From: an uncultured Porphyromonas sp. | Lineage (GTDB): Bacteria; Bacteroidota; Bacteroidia; Bacteroidales; Porphyromonadaceae | Reading direction: 5' to 3' | Assembly: GCF_947254915.1 (NCBI RefSeq) | Contig: NZ_CAMYEZ010000043.1 | Location: forward strand, 1-15,335 | DNA length: 15,335 nucleotides | In this document: piece after piece, positions 1 through 7,622 of the stretch | Layout: every line of letters begins with the position of its first letter | Numbering within the stretch: position 1 is the stretch's first letter | Program-made: the position numbers and the translations under genes | Notes under the pieces: model-generated | Told to the model about the DNA's origin: nothing | Seen by the model: only the letters and a program-made list of their open reading frames with translations | Databases searched by the model: none

Positions 1-702
1 CACCTTCTCATGCTTCTGCACGGCAAAGTACTCAGCTGCCGACAGAGCCATATCGGGGATTAGCAGACGCTCCACGGAGGGGTCTTCGGTCGTATTGATA
101 AAGCTCACGATACGATCCAGTGCGCCCGCATTGCTAAAGGTCTTCTTGTAGTAAAGGTAGTCATCGTTCGTCAGACCCATACCGCCAAGGATGATCTTGT
201 CGCTCTCGGCACGAAGTGCTACGAGTGCCATCACCTCGTTGAAGGGTTGGTCAGGGTCTGCAAAGAATGGGATCTTCTGTCCCGTCACGAGCGTGTTATT
301 GAGGTCGATACCAGCGATACCTGTGGCAATCAGCTCGGAGGGCTGGTCACGACGCACAGGATTGACCGAAGGTCCACCGATCTCTACATCTTCGCCCTCT
401 AGCTGTGGACCGCCATCGATAGGCTCTCCGTAAGCGTTGAAGAAGCGCCCAGCCAATTGGTCGCTCACCTTGAGAGCTGGTGCCTTGCCGAGGAAGATAA
501 CCTCAGCATTGGTCGGGATGCCCTCAGTGCCTGCGAAGACCTGTAGAGTTACCTCGTCTTCATTGATTCTAACCACCTGAGCGAGCTTGCCATCGATTGT
601 AGCTAGCTCGTCATTACCCACACCCGTAGCGTGGAGCATACAGGTAGCTTTGGTAATGTTGGTGATGCGTGTATATATCTTTTGAAAAGCTTGTGTAGCC
701 AT
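1..702 (-). CDS. atpB: V-type ATP synthase subunit B (partial, 3' end outside window)
   Basis: This is the non-catalytic nucleotide-binding subunit of the V1/A1 head of a V/A-type ATPase, which alternates with subunit A in the hexamer and couples ATP to ion transport across the inner membrane. The ATG is at 702 on the minus strand, and the frame is open to the window edge for 234 codons, about half the usual length of roughly 440. The N-terminus MATQAFQKIYTRITNITKATC and the later stretches AYGEPIDGGP, PVRRDQPSELIATGIAGIDL and GQKIPFF are typical of subunit B. No P-loop is present in the visible part, as expected for B. It lies 23 nt downstream of the atpA stop and is almost certainly co-transcribed with it. 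The family call is secure; the missing C-terminal half cannot be judged. Confidence 0.96.
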   Translation of the reverse strand, partial: MATQAFQKIYTRITNITKATCMLHATGVGNDELATIDGKLAQVVRINEDEVTLQVFAGTEGIPTNAEVIFLGKAPALKVSDQLAGRFFNAYGEPIDGGPQLEGEDVEIGGPSVNPVRRDQPSELIATGIAGIDLNNTLVTGQKIPFFADPDQPFNEVMALVALRAESDKIILGGMGLTNDDYLYYKKTFSNAGALDRIVSFINTTEDPSVERLLIPDMALSAAEYFAVQKHEKV

Positions 703-710
703 TGTGAGAC

Positions 711-738
711 GTTAGATGCTAGAGGTTAGATATTAGAG
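711..738. repeat. 14-bp imperfect tandem repeat at the atpA/atpB junction
   Basis: GTTAGATGCTAGAG (711-724) and GTTAGATATTAGAG (725-738) match at 12 of 14 positions. The second copy spans the atpA stop codon and its last codons, and the first fills the spacer before atpB. Confidence 0.7.
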
Positions 739-2495
739 GAGGCGTGCGTAGACTGCTGCTCGATCAGCTGCTCGTACTGCTGCTGATACTTTTTGAAGTC
801 TTCACTCTGAAACTCCGAGTAGTTCATCTGCTTGAGGTGGTTGATGAGCGTCTTGAAGAAAGTGCTCACCTCGTTGAAGTCCTCAAAGTTCAAGTCCGTG
901 TGACAGATCTTGATTACTCTGTCGAGCATATACTTCTGGCGCTCCAGGGGCGTGTTGCAGTCGATATCGTCAAAGGCATCCTGCTGTAGGATCACAAAGT
1001 CTATCAACTCAGACTTCCAGAAGATAACGTGGTACTCTACGGGGACACCATCATCACCGAGGATGTTGATCTGCTCTGCGATCTCCTTGCCACGCTGCAT
1101 GCGAGTCTTGATCTCGTTTACCTTGTCTAGCCAGTCGGAGCCGAGGTCTGCCGTGATGTACTCCTTGAGCTCGGGGTACTCTATATATTTAGAGTAACTG
1201 TCGATTGGGTTGACAGCGGGGTAACGCTTACTATCAGCGCGCTCCTGCTCTAGAGCGTAGAAGCATCGAGCCACCTTCTTCGTATTCTCCGTGACAGGCT
1301 CCTTGAGGTTACCACCTGCTGGGGAGACCGTACCGATGAAAGTCACAGAGCCCGTCTCGCCATTGTTGAGATAGACGAAGCCCGCACGAGCGTAGAAGTT
1401 TGCCACGATAGCCGACAAGTCCATCGGGAATGCGTCTGGTCCAGGGAGCTCCTCTAGACGGTTCGACATCTCACGCAGAGCCTGTGCCCAGCGAGAGGTC
1501 GAGTCCGCCATGAGTAGTACTCGGAGACCCATCGAGCGGTAGTACTCAGCGATAGTCATAGCCGTGTAGACCGAAGCCTCACGAGCAGCCACTGGCATGT
1601 TACTCGTATTAGCGATGATGATCGTACGCTCCATCAGCTTGCGTCCCGTGTGTGGGTCTTCGAGCTCAGGGAACTCGGCAAAGATCTCCACCACCTCGTT
1701 AGCACGCTCACCGCAGGCAGCCATGATGACGATGTCAGCCTCCGCCTGCTTAGAGATAGCGTGCTGGAGGACCGTCTTACCCGTACCAAAAGGACCCGGG
1801 ATAAAGCCCGTGCCACCCTCTACGATTGGGTTTAGCGTGTCAATGGTTCGTACGCCCGTCTCTAGAAGCTTGAAGGGACGAGGCTTCTCGCTGTAGACCT
1901 GGATAGGTACCTTGACAGGCCAACGCTGGATCATCGTGATATCATGCTTCTTGCCCTCAGCGTCGACGATGACAGCGATCGTCTCCTCGACAGTGTACTG
2001 ACCCGCCGGCTTGACACTCTCGACCGTGTAGCTCCCCTTCATGACGAAAGGTACCATGATGCGGTGTGGCTGGTGATTCTCGTCCACCTGCCCCAGCCAC
2101 GAGCCAGCCTGTACCGTGTCGCCCGCCTTAGCAATAGGCGTAAAGTCCCACTTCTTAGTCGTGTCTAGTGGATGGGTGTAGTCACCTCTCTTGAGGAAGA
2201 CACCATCCATCTTGTCTAGGTCGTGCTGCAGACCGTCATAGTTCTTAGAGAGCATACCTGGTCCCAGAGTCACCTCAAGCATGTGCCCAGTGAAAGAGAC
2301 CTTGTCGCCCACCTTCATACCACGAGTACTCTCGAAGACCTGTACATATACGTTTGCACCGATCACCTTGATCACCTCGCTCATTAGCTCCACCCCGCGT
2401 ACGGTGATGTAGCATATTTCATTTTGCGATACGGGACCATCGACCTCTACCGTGACGAGGTTAGAGACGATTCCTTTTACCACACCGTTTGTCAT
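726..2495 (-). CDS. atpA: V-type ATP synthase catalytic subunit A
   Basis: This 589-residue protein is the catalytic ATP-hydrolysing/synthesising subunit of the V/A-type ATPase head. The visible motifs are a P-loop GPFGTGKT at residues 234-241, the QRWPVKVP segment near 190 that precedes the nucleotide domain, the AACGERANEVVE block near 260, and the Walker B-like LLMADSTSRWAQALRE stretch followed by LPGPDAFP. The long insertion between the N-terminal barrel and the P-loop (about residues 110-190, containing the KKWDF and RIMVPF segments) separates A from F-type beta. Length is normal for the family. The ATG at 2495 follows the DUF2764 stop by 8 nt, so the two are tightly coupled. The last codons and the stop lie inside a short imperfect tandem repeat (711-738). 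All key residues that I can recognise are present. Confidence 0.97.
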   Translation of the reverse strand: MTNGVVKGIVSNLVTVEVDGPVSQNEICYITVRGVELMSEVIKVIGANVYVQVFESTRGMKVGDKVSFTGHMLEVTLGPGMLSKNYDGLQHDLDKMDGVFLKRGDYTHPLDTTKKWDFTPIAKAGDTVQAGSWLGQVDENHQPHRIMVPFVMKGSYTVESVKPAGQYTVEETIAVIVDAEGKKHDITMIQRWPVKVPIQVYSEKPRPFKLLETGVRTIDTLNPIVEGGTGFIPGPFGTGKTVLQHAISKQAEADIVIMAACGERANEVVEIFAEFPELEDPHTGRKLMERTIIIANTSNMPVAAREASVYTAMTIAEYYRSMGLRVLLMADSTSRWAQALREMSNRLEELPGPDAFPMDLSAIVANFYARAGFVYLNNGETGSVTFIGTVSPAGGNLKEPVTENTKKVARCFYALEQERADSKRYPAVNPIDSYSKYIEYPELKEYITADLGSDWLDKVNEIKTRMQRGKEIAEQINILGDDGVPVEYHVIFWKSELIDFVILQQDAFDDIDCNTPLERQKYMLDRVIKICHTDLNFEDFNEVSTFFKTLINHLKQMNYSEFQSEDFKKYQQQYEQLIEQQSTHASSNI

Positions 2496-2503
2496 TGTAT
2501 CTA

Positions 2504-3490
2504 TTATTTCTTTTGTTTGCGTTTGAACTCCTCTAGCGAGGTGGTGCTCTCATGCTTGAGCTGAGAGACTATCTGACGGAAGACTTGCTCGCCCGTCTCT
2601 TCGTTGAGTGATACCCAGCGCTCTAGGATCTCTAGCTCTAGGTAGTAGGCTAGGAGATACTCTATGTCAAAGGGCTTGGAGAAGGTATGCTCCTCCAGCC
2701 AATCCCAGCGAAGCCGATCTATCAGCTGCTCGCGACGAGCGATGTCCTCCTCGCGACTGATATTGACCAACTGCTGTATCTGAGGAAAGAGCTCCTCCGT
2801 AATGCTAAAGTCCGCAGCCTGCGAAGTGCGCAGATGATGCTGCAGCGTGCCCCCTCCGATGATATACTCCTTAGGGTCAAAGCCTAGCTGCCGACTCGTG
2901 TAGGCGGCTAAGATGTTCTTGATGTTAAGGTTAAACTCCGCCCACTCAGCTACGAAACTATTCTTCTGACCCATCAGATAGTCGTAGTACATCGCTATGA
3001 GCTTATCCTGCTCTAGGCGTAGCTGCCAGATCGTGTAGGGCTCCTCCGCCTGCTGTAGCTCCTCGCGCATCTCAGCTCGCTCCTCGGCAAGCTCCTCCTC
3101 CAGCTCGGGGTCGGGGAGACGCATCTCAATGTACTCCTTGATGAAGTCAGGTAGCTGCTTCGTGCGGGGCCGCTTCGTGCGCTGCTGTATAGCTATGATA
3201 TAGTCAGCCAGCTCCTTGGCGTCGATTGTCTCTAGGGGCTCTTTAGGCTCCAACTCAATCTCTGAGGGGTCGTCCTCCCAGTGGATAGAGTCGTCCGAGA
3301 GCCACGCATTGATCGTCTCCAAGATCTGCGGTAGCTCCTGCTCCATGAGGAGTAGGTCTAGGAGACGTCTGTCACGCTTGGTGAGCTCCTGTCGTAGCTC
3401 CGCCTGCAGCGCATCCGTTTGTATCGGTAGCTTGCGGTCGTCTACACCAATGTTTGGCAGACCTGCGATGGTAGCGTAGTACTTTGCCAT
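2504..3490 (-). CDS. DUF2764 family protein of the V-ATPase operon
   Basis: This is a 328-residue soluble, strongly charged protein with no signal peptide or membrane segment. Its N-terminus MAKYYATIAGLPNIG fits the DUF2764 family, whose members sit between subunits E and A in Bacteroidota V-ATPase operons. I take the ATG at 3490 rather than an in-frame GTG at 3535, because family proteins begin at the (M)xKYY motif. Residues about 127-150 are an acidic, Glu-rich probable coiled coil, and the C-terminal third (about 270-328) is helical with a basic tail. Comparable operons in Chlamydia also carry an extra gene of unknown function here. The conserved position suggests an assembly or central-stalk role, possibly replacing subunit C, but that is inference. 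The gene starts 70 nt after the atpE stop and ends 8 nt before atpA. Confidence 0.88.
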   Translation of the reverse strand: MAKYYATIAGLPNIGVDDRKLPIQTDALQAELRQELTKRDRRLLDLLLMEQELPQILETINAWLSDDSIHWEDDPSEIELEPKEPLETIDAKELADYIIAIQQRTKRPRTKQLPDFIKEYIEMRLPDPELEEELAEERAEMREELQQAEEPYTIWQLRLEQDKLIAMYYDYLMGQKNSFVAEWAEFNLNIKNILAAYTSRQLGFDPKEYIIGGGTLQHHLRTSQAADFSITEELFPQIQQLVNISREEDIARREQLIDRLRWDWLEEHTFSKPFDIEYLLAYYLELEILERWVSLNEETGEQVFRQIVSQLKHESTTSLEEFKRKQKK

Positions 3491-3560
3491 AATGTCGTCG
3501 CTATAGGGTAGGCGAGGCGTCTCTGTAGGTGGCACCTCTATACCTTATATATAGCTTTCC

Positions 3561-4154
3561 TTAGAAAAGCTCCTCCACAAGACGAGGACGTAGGAAGCTC
3601 TTGAAGAAGTTGACAAACTCCTCCTCACCGAAGTTGACCTTGTACGAGCCATCAGCAGGTGCTACGGAGAAGCCTGCACCCTGCGTCGCTCTCATACGAA
3701 TCGTCACCTGACCGCTATCTAGTAGTGCCTTAGCGTTGCCGAGCATATACTTCTCCAGCGCCTCAGCGTTGGCCGTCTCGATGACCATTGGCTCACCGAC
3801 CGTCCATTGCTGTACGATGGCAAGCATCAACTTCTGCATAAAGTCCGCATCAGTCGTCATCGCCTGGACATTGTCGCGTACGATGCGATCGGTCAGACTG
3901 TCTGCGATGGTACTCTGCGTAGAGCTAACCACCTGCTCAGCGTATAGCTTGAGCTCAGACTGGGTGTTTTTGGTTAGATCCGCTGCTTGACGCTGGGCAT
4001 CACTCACGATGCGCTGTGCCTCGGCTTGTGCGGTAGCGATCATCTCGTCGCTCTGCTGCTTAGCCTTAGCTAAGATCTGAGCAGCCTCTTGATTTCCCTT
4101 TTCTACCCCTTCATGGTAGATCTTATCGGTGAGTTCCTTAATCTTGGAGTCCAT
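3561..4154 (-). CDS. atpE: V-type ATP synthase subunit E (peripheral stalk)
   Basis: This 197-residue protein is the subunit E component of the peripheral stalk, which holds the catalytic head against rotation. About residues 1-90 form a long, Ala/Gln/Glu-rich heptad helix (for example ILAKAKQQSDEMIATAQAEAQ), the coiled coil that pairs with the other stalk subunit. A globular C-terminal domain follows (about 100-197), ending FFKSFLRPRLVEELF. Length matches the usual 190-210. It is the first gene of the operon; the ATG at 4154 lies about 80 nt downstream of a well-matched promoter at 4237-4267. The call rests on the helix/globular layout, the C-terminus and the operon position, because subunit E sequences are poorly conserved. 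Confidence 0.9.
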   Translation of the reverse strand: MDSKIKELTDKIYHEGVEKGNQEAAQILAKAKQQSDEMIATAQAEAQRIVSDAQRQAADLTKNTQSELKLYAEQVVSSTQSTIADSLTDRIVRDNVQAMTTDADFMQKLMLAIVQQWTVGEPMVIETANAEALEKYMLGNAKALLDSGQVTIRMRATQGAGFSVAPADGSYKVNFGEEEFVNFFKSFLRPRLVEELF

Positions 4155-4236
4155 CTATATTGTAGTCTATGTTTTAGCTTGGTCTGTAGAGCGTACTAGT
4201 AGTGAGCATCTGCGTGGGTGTACGCCCTTACAGTCG

Positions 4237-4267
4237 CAAAGGTAATAATTTGCTCCAATAATTACAA
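4237..4267 (-). promoter_or_regulatory. Predicted Bacteroidota promoter of the V-ATPase operon
   Basis: Read on the minus strand, TTG (4267-4265) is followed by a 20-nt spacer and then TACCTTTG (4244-4237). This is a full match to the Bacteroidota vegetative promoter (-33 TTG, -7 TAnnTTTG). Transcription would begin about 4230, giving a leader of roughly 75 nt before the atpE ATG. It is the only full match I found upstream of the operon. Confidence 0.72.
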
Positions 4268-4355
4268 CGCTTCAACCTTACAAAAGCGAAAAAGTCTTTG
4301 TCAAAGTAAGGGTAGGGGGCGACTAGAGCTGGTACTTTGTGGTGGTGAATATCGA

Positions 4356-4541
4356 TCCTCACGGAGGAATCTGCAAATAACTCGCTGGAAAACGAAAATT
4401 CCCCACAGAGGGGCAAAATAAAAGTTCGGAAGAATGAAATGAAACTTCGGAAGAAAGATTTCGAAGTTCCGAAGAATTTGTCCGTTCCTCACTGAATAAT
4501 CAGAAATATCCACGGAGTGAATCGCAAAAATCCTCCGTGGA
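4356..4541. repeat. Cluster of short palindromic and tandem intergenic repeats
   Basis: Several structures are packed here: a hairpin TCCTC-ACG-GAGGA (4356-4368); CCCC-ACAGA-GGGG (4401-4413); three tandem units of about 21 nt built on the core AAGTTCGGAAGAA (starting near 4422, 4442 and 4463, each diverged); and a perfect 9-bp stem TCCACGGAG/CTCCGTGGA (4509-4517 and 4533-4541, 15-nt loop). The stretch from 4360 (CACGGAGGAATCTGCAAA) and the one from 4511 (CACGGAGTGAATCGCAAA) are near copies, so this is a repeat family rather than a single terminator. Function is unknown. Confidence 0.6.
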
Positions 4542-4599
4542 GTCTTAGGAAACGTCGCTTTACATGGTTTGTTGATTGTGTAGAAATAAAAAACAACCC

Positions 4600-4630
4600 G
4601 TGTCTAAATGAAAAAATATAGCTACCTTAG
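4600..4630 (+). promoter_or_regulatory. Weak candidate promoter for the first LRR gene
   Basis: TACCTTAG at 4623-4630 matches TAnnTTTG at all but one fixed position. A GTG at 4600-4602, in place of TTG, sits 20 nt upstream. The leader would be about 60 nt. The match is imperfect at both boxes, so this is only a candidate; no better one was found between 4545 and 4692. Confidence 0.3.
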
Positions 4631-4692
4631 TCGGCGTAGTGGAGAGCCTAGTGCTCCCTTTACACTAAACAATCACTCTAAATAGTAACCCT

Positions 4693-7149
4693 ATGCTTAG
4701 AAACATTACTCTATCCATTTTTCTGATTGGAGCTCTCCTCTGTCCCAGTCTTACGAAGGGACAAGCTTACCAGCTCTCCAAGGTCTCTGGCACTAGAGAC
4801 AAAAAAGAGGAAATCTACAAATACTACTATACGGATCGTATCCTAGACTCTATTACCACTCAGCAAGGAGGTCGCTGGATGCTCAAGGAGGTCCCCAAGT
4901 ACGATGCGTCTAAGCGACTAGTCCAGCTTGACGAATGGCAGTTTAGTAGCTATAAGAAGCAGTGGTATCTAGCCAATCACTATGACTATAAGTACAATGA
5001 CAAAGGTCTTCTAAAGTTATACACCAAGAGTGTCTACTATGGTACAGAGTACAACGCTCTAGAAGACCATGAATACAGCTACGATAATCAGGGCCGTAAG
5101 AAGTCCGTTGAGGTCTATGATTATAGCAAAGACATGACCATACGTCGCCTTGATTATAGCTATAACGAGCAAGGACTAGTCAGCCGTGTCTCAGACTACA
5201 AATCAGTGTCCTCTGATGGCCTAGCTGAGGCTATACGAAGTGACTACAGCTACACCGCTGAGGGACAGCTCTCAGAGGTCAAAGTCTATACCCTTCAAGG
5301 CTCTACCCTCAAGCTTGATAAGACTAAACGTTATCAGTACGATGCCGATGGCGCATGTAGCAAAATGGAACTCTTTGAGGTTGGTATCGACTTCCCAACA
5401 GCTATTTACAACTATACCTCTGACAAGTCGTTGCTCCAAGCAGACTGCTTACCTTATGGCTTTCCGCAAAGTTACTTCCCAGAGGTACCTGTAGATCGTT
5501 ATGCTCGTCTCTCTGAGCAGATCCTGCTTCTTGATATCAACAAAAAGGAAAACGAGCATGCCAACTATACCTATAGCTATGAACGACTGGAGGCTCCAGC
5601 TACAGACAACATCGTCTCATGGACTACGACGCTTCAGTCTGGTACGAAGGGACACATTGGTGTTGCCTCCACAGAGGCCTTTGAGATTGACTGGGGTGAT
5701 GGCAACTTTATCTCTTACCAGGCTGGAGACTTTGCTCAGATTACTAAGCGCAAGGAAGGAACTATCAAGGGGTCACAGATACGCATCAAGGGCAATCCTC
5801 TGGCTATTACTAAGCTTAACCTAGCGCAGCAGGGAGTCTCTGAAATAGACCTCAAAGCCCTGACAGCACTCAAAGAGCTTTACCTCACGGAAAATAAGTT
5901 GTCCGCCATAGACCTAAGCAAGCAGACTGCTCTGCAGCAGCTCTATATAGATAAGAACAGCCTTAGCGCGCTCGACCTCTCTGCTCAAAAGAAGCTGACA
6001 CTCCTGAGAGCCAATGTCAATAAGCTATCGACACTAGATCTGTCGCACAACTCTCAGTTGAAGAACCTAGTCCTATCTGATAATGAGCTGAGTCAGCTAA
6101 ATGTCCAGAACCTCACAAACCTAGAGGAGCTACAAGCGGACCAAAACAAGCTGACAGAGCTAGACATTACGAAGAATGTTAAGCTGACAGATCTAGACCT
6201 AGACTTTAACCAGCTCACATCACTAGACCTGCAGCACAATGCTGAGCTCACCTGGCTATATCTAGAGAGCAATAAGATCACCAAGATAGATCTCTCGGCA
6301 CTAAAGGCTCTCCGCAATCTAAACCTTGCTTCAAATGCTCTAACTACCATTGATCTAAGCCATAATACGAGCCTAATAGAGCTCATACTCAATGGTAACA
6401 AGATAGGTCAAGTAGATATCACTCCTAACACGTCAATCTCTAGACTTCATGTCTCTGCATGCGGACTGAGCGCCTTAGATGTAAGTAAGCAAAAGCGTCT
6501 GTCTACCCTAGAGGCAAACGATAATATGCTGACGACGATCAATCTAAAGATCAACGATCGACTGAAGATACTAGAGCTCTCCAGCAATAAGCTCCAGACG
6601 ATAGATCTCTCGAAGAATGTCAAGCTGACGAAACTCTATCTAGACAACAATCAGTTTGCACAGCTCAGTCTCTCTGGGCTATCTAAGCTTATCATCGTAT
6701 CGCTGCATCACAACCTGCTAGACGCAGATCAGCTCAATGCAATTTACGCAGCTCTACCAGACCTCAGCGCTATAGCTGTTGATCCAAACATCAAGGATCA
6801 TAAGAAGCTCTTTGTCTATGAGACGCCAGGAGCAGCTACAGCTCATCACGCCACGGCTACCGAGAAGGGGTGGCTCGTAGAGTCCAAAACTCCCGAGGGC
6901 GTTGGCATCACCTTGACGACAGCAGATGACGGCATCAAGCTCTATCCTAATCCAGCCACAGACTACCTCTGTGTAGAGGGCGCCAAGGCTCACACGTCGA
7001 TGGTGCTCTACACATTTGATGGACAGGTTGTCCTGCAGGCAGAGACAGATGCTCAGGGTGCCGCACGGCTAGCTCTCGTCGGTCTCCCCAATGGATACTA
7101 CTGCCTGCAGATTGCAGATCGTATGCACAAGATTATAGTAGCGCAATAG
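4693..7149 (+). CDS. Secreted YD-like/leucine-rich-repeat protein with C-terminal type IX sorting domain
   Basis: This 818-residue protein starts with a signal peptide (LSIFLIGALLCPSLTKGQA). Residues about 95-230 hold five loose Y-x-Y-(D/N/T)-x-x-G units (YKYNDKG, YSYDNQG, YSYNEQG, YSYTAEG, YQYDADG), recalling YD/RHS-type repeats. A beta module with WGDG follows (about 307-365). A solenoid of about fourteen LRRs then runs to residue 680; the conserved Asn recurs at 401, 422, 443 and so on to 674, exactly every 21 residues, with Cys at 590. After a cap (about 675-730, with ALPD and KGWLV), residues about 747-818 form a type A sorting domain (IKLYPNPATDYL, NGYYCLQI, HKIIV). Known family logic predicts secretion by the type IX system and surface attachment. 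The role is probably binding or adhesion; the ligand is unknown. A hairpin terminator follows, so it seems monocistronic. Its base composition looks more AT-rich than its neighbours. Confidence 0.9.
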   Translation: MLRNITLSIFLIGALLCPSLTKGQAYQLSKVSGTRDKKEEIYKYYYTDRILDSITTQQGGRWMLKEVPKYDASKRLVQLDEWQFSSYKKQWYLANHYDYKYNDKGLLKLYTKSVYYGTEYNALEDHEYSYDNQGRKKSVEVYDYSKDMTIRRLDYSYNEQGLVSRVSDYKSVSSDGLAEAIRSDYSYTAEGQLSEVKVYTLQGSTLKLDKTKRYQYDADGACSKMELFEVGIDFPTAIYNYTSDKSLLQADCLPYGFPQSYFPEVPVDRYARLSEQILLLDINKKENEHANYTYSYERLEAPATDNIVSWTTTLQSGTKGHIGVASTEAFEIDWGDGNFISYQAGDFAQITKRKEGTIKGSQIRIKGNPLAITKLNLAQQGVSEIDLKALTALKELYLTENKLSAIDLSKQTALQQLYIDKNSLSALDLSAQKKLTLLRANVNKLSTLDLSHNSQLKNLVLSDNELSQLNVQNLTNLEELQADQNKLTELDITKNVKLTDLDLDFNQLTSLDLQHNAELTWLYLESNKITKIDLSALKALRNLNLASNALTTIDLSHNTSLIELILNGNKIGQVDITPNTSISRLHVSACGLSALDVSKQKRLSTLEANDNMLTTINLKINDRLKILELSSNKLQTIDLSKNVKLTKLYLDNNQFAQLSLSGLSKLIIVSLHHNLLDADQLNAIYAALPDLSAIAVDPNIKDHKKLFVYETPGAATAHHATATEKGWLVESKTPEGVGITLTTADDGIKLYPNPATDYLCVEGAKAHTSMVLYTFDGQVVLQAETDAQGAARLALVGLPNGYYCLQIADRMHKIIVAQ

Positions 7150-7181
7150 TACTGTCGCCATTAGGCGCTTAATGAATTAAC

Positions 7182-7213
7182 CGAGAGGACCTATCGTCAG
7201 ACAGGTCCTCTCG
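7182..7213 (+). terminator. Intrinsic-type terminator after the first LRR gene
   Basis: A perfect 11-bp stem CGAGAGGACCT/AGGTCCTCTCG (7182-7192 and 7203-7213) with a 10-nt loop is followed by TTGTATTA. It begins 33 nt after the LRR stop codon. The U tract is short and interrupted, so termination may be partial. Confidence 0.72.
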
Positions 7214-7375
7214 TTGTATTAGCCCTTAAGTATTTGGAACCTGTAGTTCCTACTGATGAAAATAATTGCTCATGGGAGGAGCCGTGTCAATGCCCTCGTA
7301 GTTACCTTGCAATTGGACGTGAATTTGCCATCGGCTATACCCCCTACACTGTGCGTGATCCACTCCATTTTATTT

Positions 7376-7550
7376 GAGACTGTTGCATAAAGGCGAATCG
7401 CTGTGTTGCTTTCGGGATTCGGCTTCGGTCACATACGGAGGTATGCTCCCTTCAGACCTCACCCTCAGCGCCTTGCGCTTCATCCTTTCTGCAAAGTCAG
7501 GACAATCTTGCAAGCAAGATTGTGAGACTGTTGACTTTTGCAACAGTCTC
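7376..7550. mobile_element. MITE-like element with terminal inverted repeats and TATTT target duplication
   Basis: The 175-bp element is bounded by perfect 12-bp inverted repeats GAGACTGTTGCA (7376-7387) and TGCAACAGTCTC (7539-7550). It is flanked on both sides by TATTT (7371-7375 and 7551-7555), as expected for a 5-bp target duplication. It encodes no transposase. Its interior is highly folded: CATAC/GTATG (7432-7445), a 9-bp stem CAATCTTGC/GCAAGATTG (7503-7522), and a 10-bp stem GAGACTGTTG/CAACAGTCTC (7524-7550) made from the right terminus. The GAGACTGTTGCA end resembles terminal repeats seen in IS5-like elements, but that family link is from memory. A 66-codon frame across it is not a gene. 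Confidence 0.75.
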
Positions 7551-7591
7551 TATTTGCTATACCTAAGACTGTAAAATACCTAAAGATAGGG

Positions 7592-7622
7592 TTGTAGAGT
7601 GCCTGTAGGCTCTCTAACTTTG
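7592..7622 (+). promoter_or_regulatory. Predicted promoter of the DUF4876/TonB receptor operon
   Basis: TTG (7592-7594), a 20-nt spacer and TAACTTTG (7615-7622) fully match the Bacteroidota -33/-7 promoter, with the same spacing as the V-ATPase promoter in this window. The predicted start near 7628 gives a leader of about 85 nt. Confidence 0.7.
7595..7616. promoter_or_regulatory. Operator-like palindrome inside the promoter spacer
   Basis: The arms TAGAGTGCC (7595-7603) and GGCTCTCTA (7608-7616) are complementary at 8 of 9 positions around a TGTA centre. The dyad fills the gap between the -33 and -7 boxes and includes the first two bases of the -7 box. A bound dimeric regulator would block RNA polymerase. 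I do not recognise the motif, so no regulator is named. Confidence 0.45.

Larger units (their letters stand above)
4155..4692. other. 538-nt divergent intergenic region
   Basis: This region separates the leftward V-ATPase operon from the rightward LRR gene. It holds the V-ATPase promoter (4237-4267), a cluster of short inverted and tandem repeats (4356-4541), and an AT-rich leader for the LRR gene. ORFs of 62-70 codons occur on both strands but have no recognisable start context or protein-like composition. No RNA gene was recognised. Confidence 0.7.

Noticed and set aside
3491..3535. Upstream GTG start adding 15 residues to the DUF2764 protein
   Set aside because: The family begins at the MxKYY motif, reached by the ATG at 3490; the extra residues (MPPTETPRLPYSDDI) show nothing conserved.
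6093..6401. 102-codon minus-strand ORF rich in Ser, Leu and Arg
   Set aside because: It is the antisense of the LRR solenoid, and its composition follows from the repeated coding sequence.
7256..7390. 44-codon ORF with ATG at 7256
   Set aside because: It ends inside the inserted element, has no recognisable motif and no promoter.
7374..7574. 66-codon ORF across the MITE
   Set aside because: It spans both terminal repeats and the internal hairpins, and its translation is not protein-like.
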